Assembly (NCBI GenBank): GCA_964425135.1
Contig: CAYRKW010000047.1
Span: forward strand, 1-24,176
Length of the DNA stretch: 24,176 bases
From: CAYLLD01 sp964425135
GTDB lineage: Bacteria; Pseudomonadota; Alphaproteobacteria; Rhodobacterales; Rhodobacteraceae
Reading direction: 5' to 3'
Each line of letters opens with the position of its first letter. The first letter of the stretch is position 1. A model generated the notes under the pieces. The model saw only the letters and a list, made by a program, of their open reading frames with translations. It did no database searches and had not been told where the DNA came from. Positions 22,813 to 24,176 of this stretch are shown in pieces. The translations under genes and the position numbers were made by a program.

Positions 22813-23265
22813 ATGACCATGCTCACACGCAGAAAACTTCTGACCCTTGGCGGTATCACGGCCTTGGGCGCGGGTAGTTTTTCTGTTTTGCGCATCACCT
22901 TGGCGCGTGCGGATGCGGCCAATGTGATGGCCCCGCCTGACGCGCTGGCAGCGGCAACACGAGGTGACATCCTGATCGTCGATATCAGGCGGCCCGACGA
23001 ATGGGACCGAACCGGCATTGCCGAATATGCAGTCGCCATTGATATGCGTGATGAAGATTTTCTTGCAAAACTGAAAGCAGCCCGCGCCTCAAGCAGCCAG
23101 CCTGTCGCAGTGATCTGCGCACGCGGTGTACGCTCAGCGCGAATGACACGACGGCTCGACGACGCAGGTATTGGCCCGCTTATTGATATTCCCGAAGGCA
23201 TGCTTGGCTCTCCCGCCGGGCCGGGATGGATCGCACGCGCGCTGCCGGTTGTGCGTCTTAACTGA
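22813..23265 (+). CDS. Exported rhodanese-like protein
   Basis: A 150-residue single-domain rhodanese, a sulfurtransferase fold that carries sulfur as a cysteine persulfide. The N-terminus MTMLTRRKLLTLGGITALGAG has a twin-arginine motif followed by a hydrophobic stretch, suggesting Tat export of a folded, possibly cofactor-bearing protein. The rhodanese core shows ILIVDIRRPDEWDRTGI and the active-site loop CARGVRS with Cys102, so it is likely catalytically competent. A second ATG six bases on (22819) would remove only two residues. The ribosome-binding site is weak. It lies between the YHS protein and esterase B, in a run of three small exported proteins. The sulfur acceptor is unknown. Confidence 0.87.
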   Translation: MTMLTRRKLLTLGGITALGAGSFSVLRITLARADAANVMAPPDALAAATRGDILIVDIRRPDEWDRTGIAEYAVAIDMRDEDFLAKLKAARASSSQPVAVICARGVRSARMTRRLDDAGIGPLIDIPEGMLGSPAGPGWIARALPVVRLN

Positions 23266-23284
23266 TTTCAGCATGAGGCACGCT

Positions 23285-24139
23285 ATGCGCGGAGTATTCT
23301 TAAGTTCATGTTTCGCGCTGCTGACACTCGCATCAGGCGCGAGTGCCTGCGCAACCGACACGCCCTGCGCGGTCGGGGAGCGCGCGTATTACATAGCGAT
23401 GCCGGAAAGCCCACAGGATGCGCCACCCCCTGCCGTGGTCTATTTGCACGGCTGGGGTGGCAGCGGGTCCGGCGCAATGCGCAATGCCAAAATGGTCAAT
23501 GCCTTCCTCGATCGCGGCTACGCGGTTATTGCGCCTGACGGCACACCGCGCGAGGGGCGTAATGGACGTGGCTGGGCCTTTCACCCCAACTCGGGGCAAC
23601 AGGCAAAGGAGATCGCGTTTCTTCAGGCCGTACGCGCGGATGCCATAGCGCGGTTCGGCCTCGACGCAGAACAAATCATCTTGTCAGGCTTTTCCATCGG
23701 CGGGTCGATGACGGCCTACACCGCCTGCCTGTCCCCGCAGAGCTTTGCAGCCTACGCTCCCGTCGGCGGGAACTTCTGGCGACCGCATCCCGTCTCTTGC
23801 GACGGACCGGTGCGCCTGCTGCACACCCATGGCTGGAACGACGGGACAGTCCCTTTGGAAGGGCGTGTGGTGAATCGCTTGCCTGCCGACGATCCTGACG
23901 CCTTTGCCCAAGGCGATATCTTTCACGCGCTGAACATCTGGCGAGAAACCAACGGTTGCCGGCACCTCAAAGCCGATCGCATCACCATAGACGAAACTTA
24001 TTGGCGCCGCGCCTGGGACCGCTGCACGGACGGCTCAGCACTCGAATTCGCGCTCTACCCCGGCGGTCATCGGGTCCCCGGCGATTGGGCTGATCTGGTC
24101 GTCAATTGGTTTGAGGGGCTCAAGAGCGCCGTCCAATAG
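23285..24139 (+). CDS. Secreted LpqC/PHB-depolymerase-like esterase (copy B)
   Basis: A 284-residue alpha/beta hydrolase paralogous to the esterase at 12260-13039. A signal peptide covers residues 1-21 (MRGVFLSSCFALLTLASGASA), with cleavage before CATDTPCAVGERAYYIAMP, the same cysteine-paired opening as copy A. The oxyanion-hole region is YLHGWGGSGSG near 53-63, the nucleophile is Ser137 in SGFSIGG, Asp186 is in HGWNDGTVP, and His262 is in YPGGHRVPGDW. The ATG at 23285 has GAGG (23275-23278) six bases upstream; earlier in-frame starts spoil the signal peptide. It is 19 bases after the rhodanese gene. Polyester or aryl-ester hydrolysis in the periplasm or outside the cell is likely, with unknown substrate. 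Confidence 0.83.
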   Translation: MRGVFLSSCFALLTLASGASACATDTPCAVGERAYYIAMPESPQDAPPPAVVYLHGWGGSGSGAMRNAKMVNAFLDRGYAVIAPDGTPREGRNGRGWAFHPNSGQQAKEIAFLQAVRADAIARFGLDAEQIILSGFSIGGSMTAYTACLSPQSFAAYAPVGGNFWRPHPVSCDGPVRLLHTHGWNDGTVPLEGRVVNRLPADDPDAFAQGDIFHALNIWRETNGCRHLKADRITIDETYWRRAWDRCTDGSALEFALYPGGHRVPGDWADLVVNWFEGLKSAVQ

Positions 24140-24176
24140 ATCAGACGCTAGCCGTGGGATGGAATTGCGCTGACCA

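Noticed and set aside
1..24176. CRISPR arrays, tRNA or rRNA genes, insertion sequences, prophage genes
   Set aside because: No direct-repeat arrays, cloverleaf-like sequence, transposase or integrase motifs were seen on reading both strands.

Overview
The window looks like chromosomal DNA of an alphaproteobacterium, most likely from the Roseobacter/Rhodobacteraceae group. This rests on high GC, tight overlapping gene junctions (ATGA and TGATG), the protein families present, and an rnd-kdsD-lptC-lptA-lptB-rpoN-hpf-ptsN block. No rRNA, tRNA, CRISPR array, prophage or insertion sequence was seen.

Left part (1-5887, + strand): the 3' end of a galU-like UDP-glucose pyrophosphorylase gene. It is followed by four closely packed genes: a GT4-type glycosyltransferase, a GT2-like glycosyltransferase, a GT14-like branching glycosyltransferase with a large C-terminal extension, and a two-part NodH/Stf0-like sulfotransferase. 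Together they suggest synthesis and sulfation of a surface or exported glycan. GC drops sharply at the gene junctions in this cluster.

Central-left part (5884-11959, - strand): an envelope and regulation operon read right to left: rnd, kdsD, lptC, lptA, lptB, rpoN, hpf, ptsN. It combines Kdo precursor synthesis, LPS export, sigma-54, ribosome hibernation and nitrogen-PTS control. Its last gene meets the sulfotransferase gene tail to tail with overlapping stop codons.

Middle (11960-16009): a 300-base gap holding what may be a decayed LysR-type regulator, then a secreted LpqC/PHB-depolymerase-like esterase (- strand). Divergent from it is a two-gene operon of an orphan acetolactate-synthase-like ThDP enzyme and a class III CoA-transferase, which overlap by 17 bases. 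The pairing recalls the oxc/frc logic of acid activation followed by C-C cleavage, but the substrate is unknown.

Right part (16105-24139, + strand): a TTC38-like TPR protein directly upstream of opgC-opgG-opgH, the osmoregulated periplasmic glucan genes. OpgH uses UDP-glucose, the product of GalU. Then come three small exported proteins: a YHS-domain protein, a Tat-type rhodanese and a second LpqC-like esterase. The two esterase paralogs lie in opposite orientation and bracket about 10 kb.

Most of the window is recognisable. The least understood parts are the ThDP enzyme/CoA-transferase pair, the TPR protein in the glucan operon, the exported YHS/rhodanese/esterase trio, and the C-terminal domains of the GT14-like and sulfotransferase proteins.
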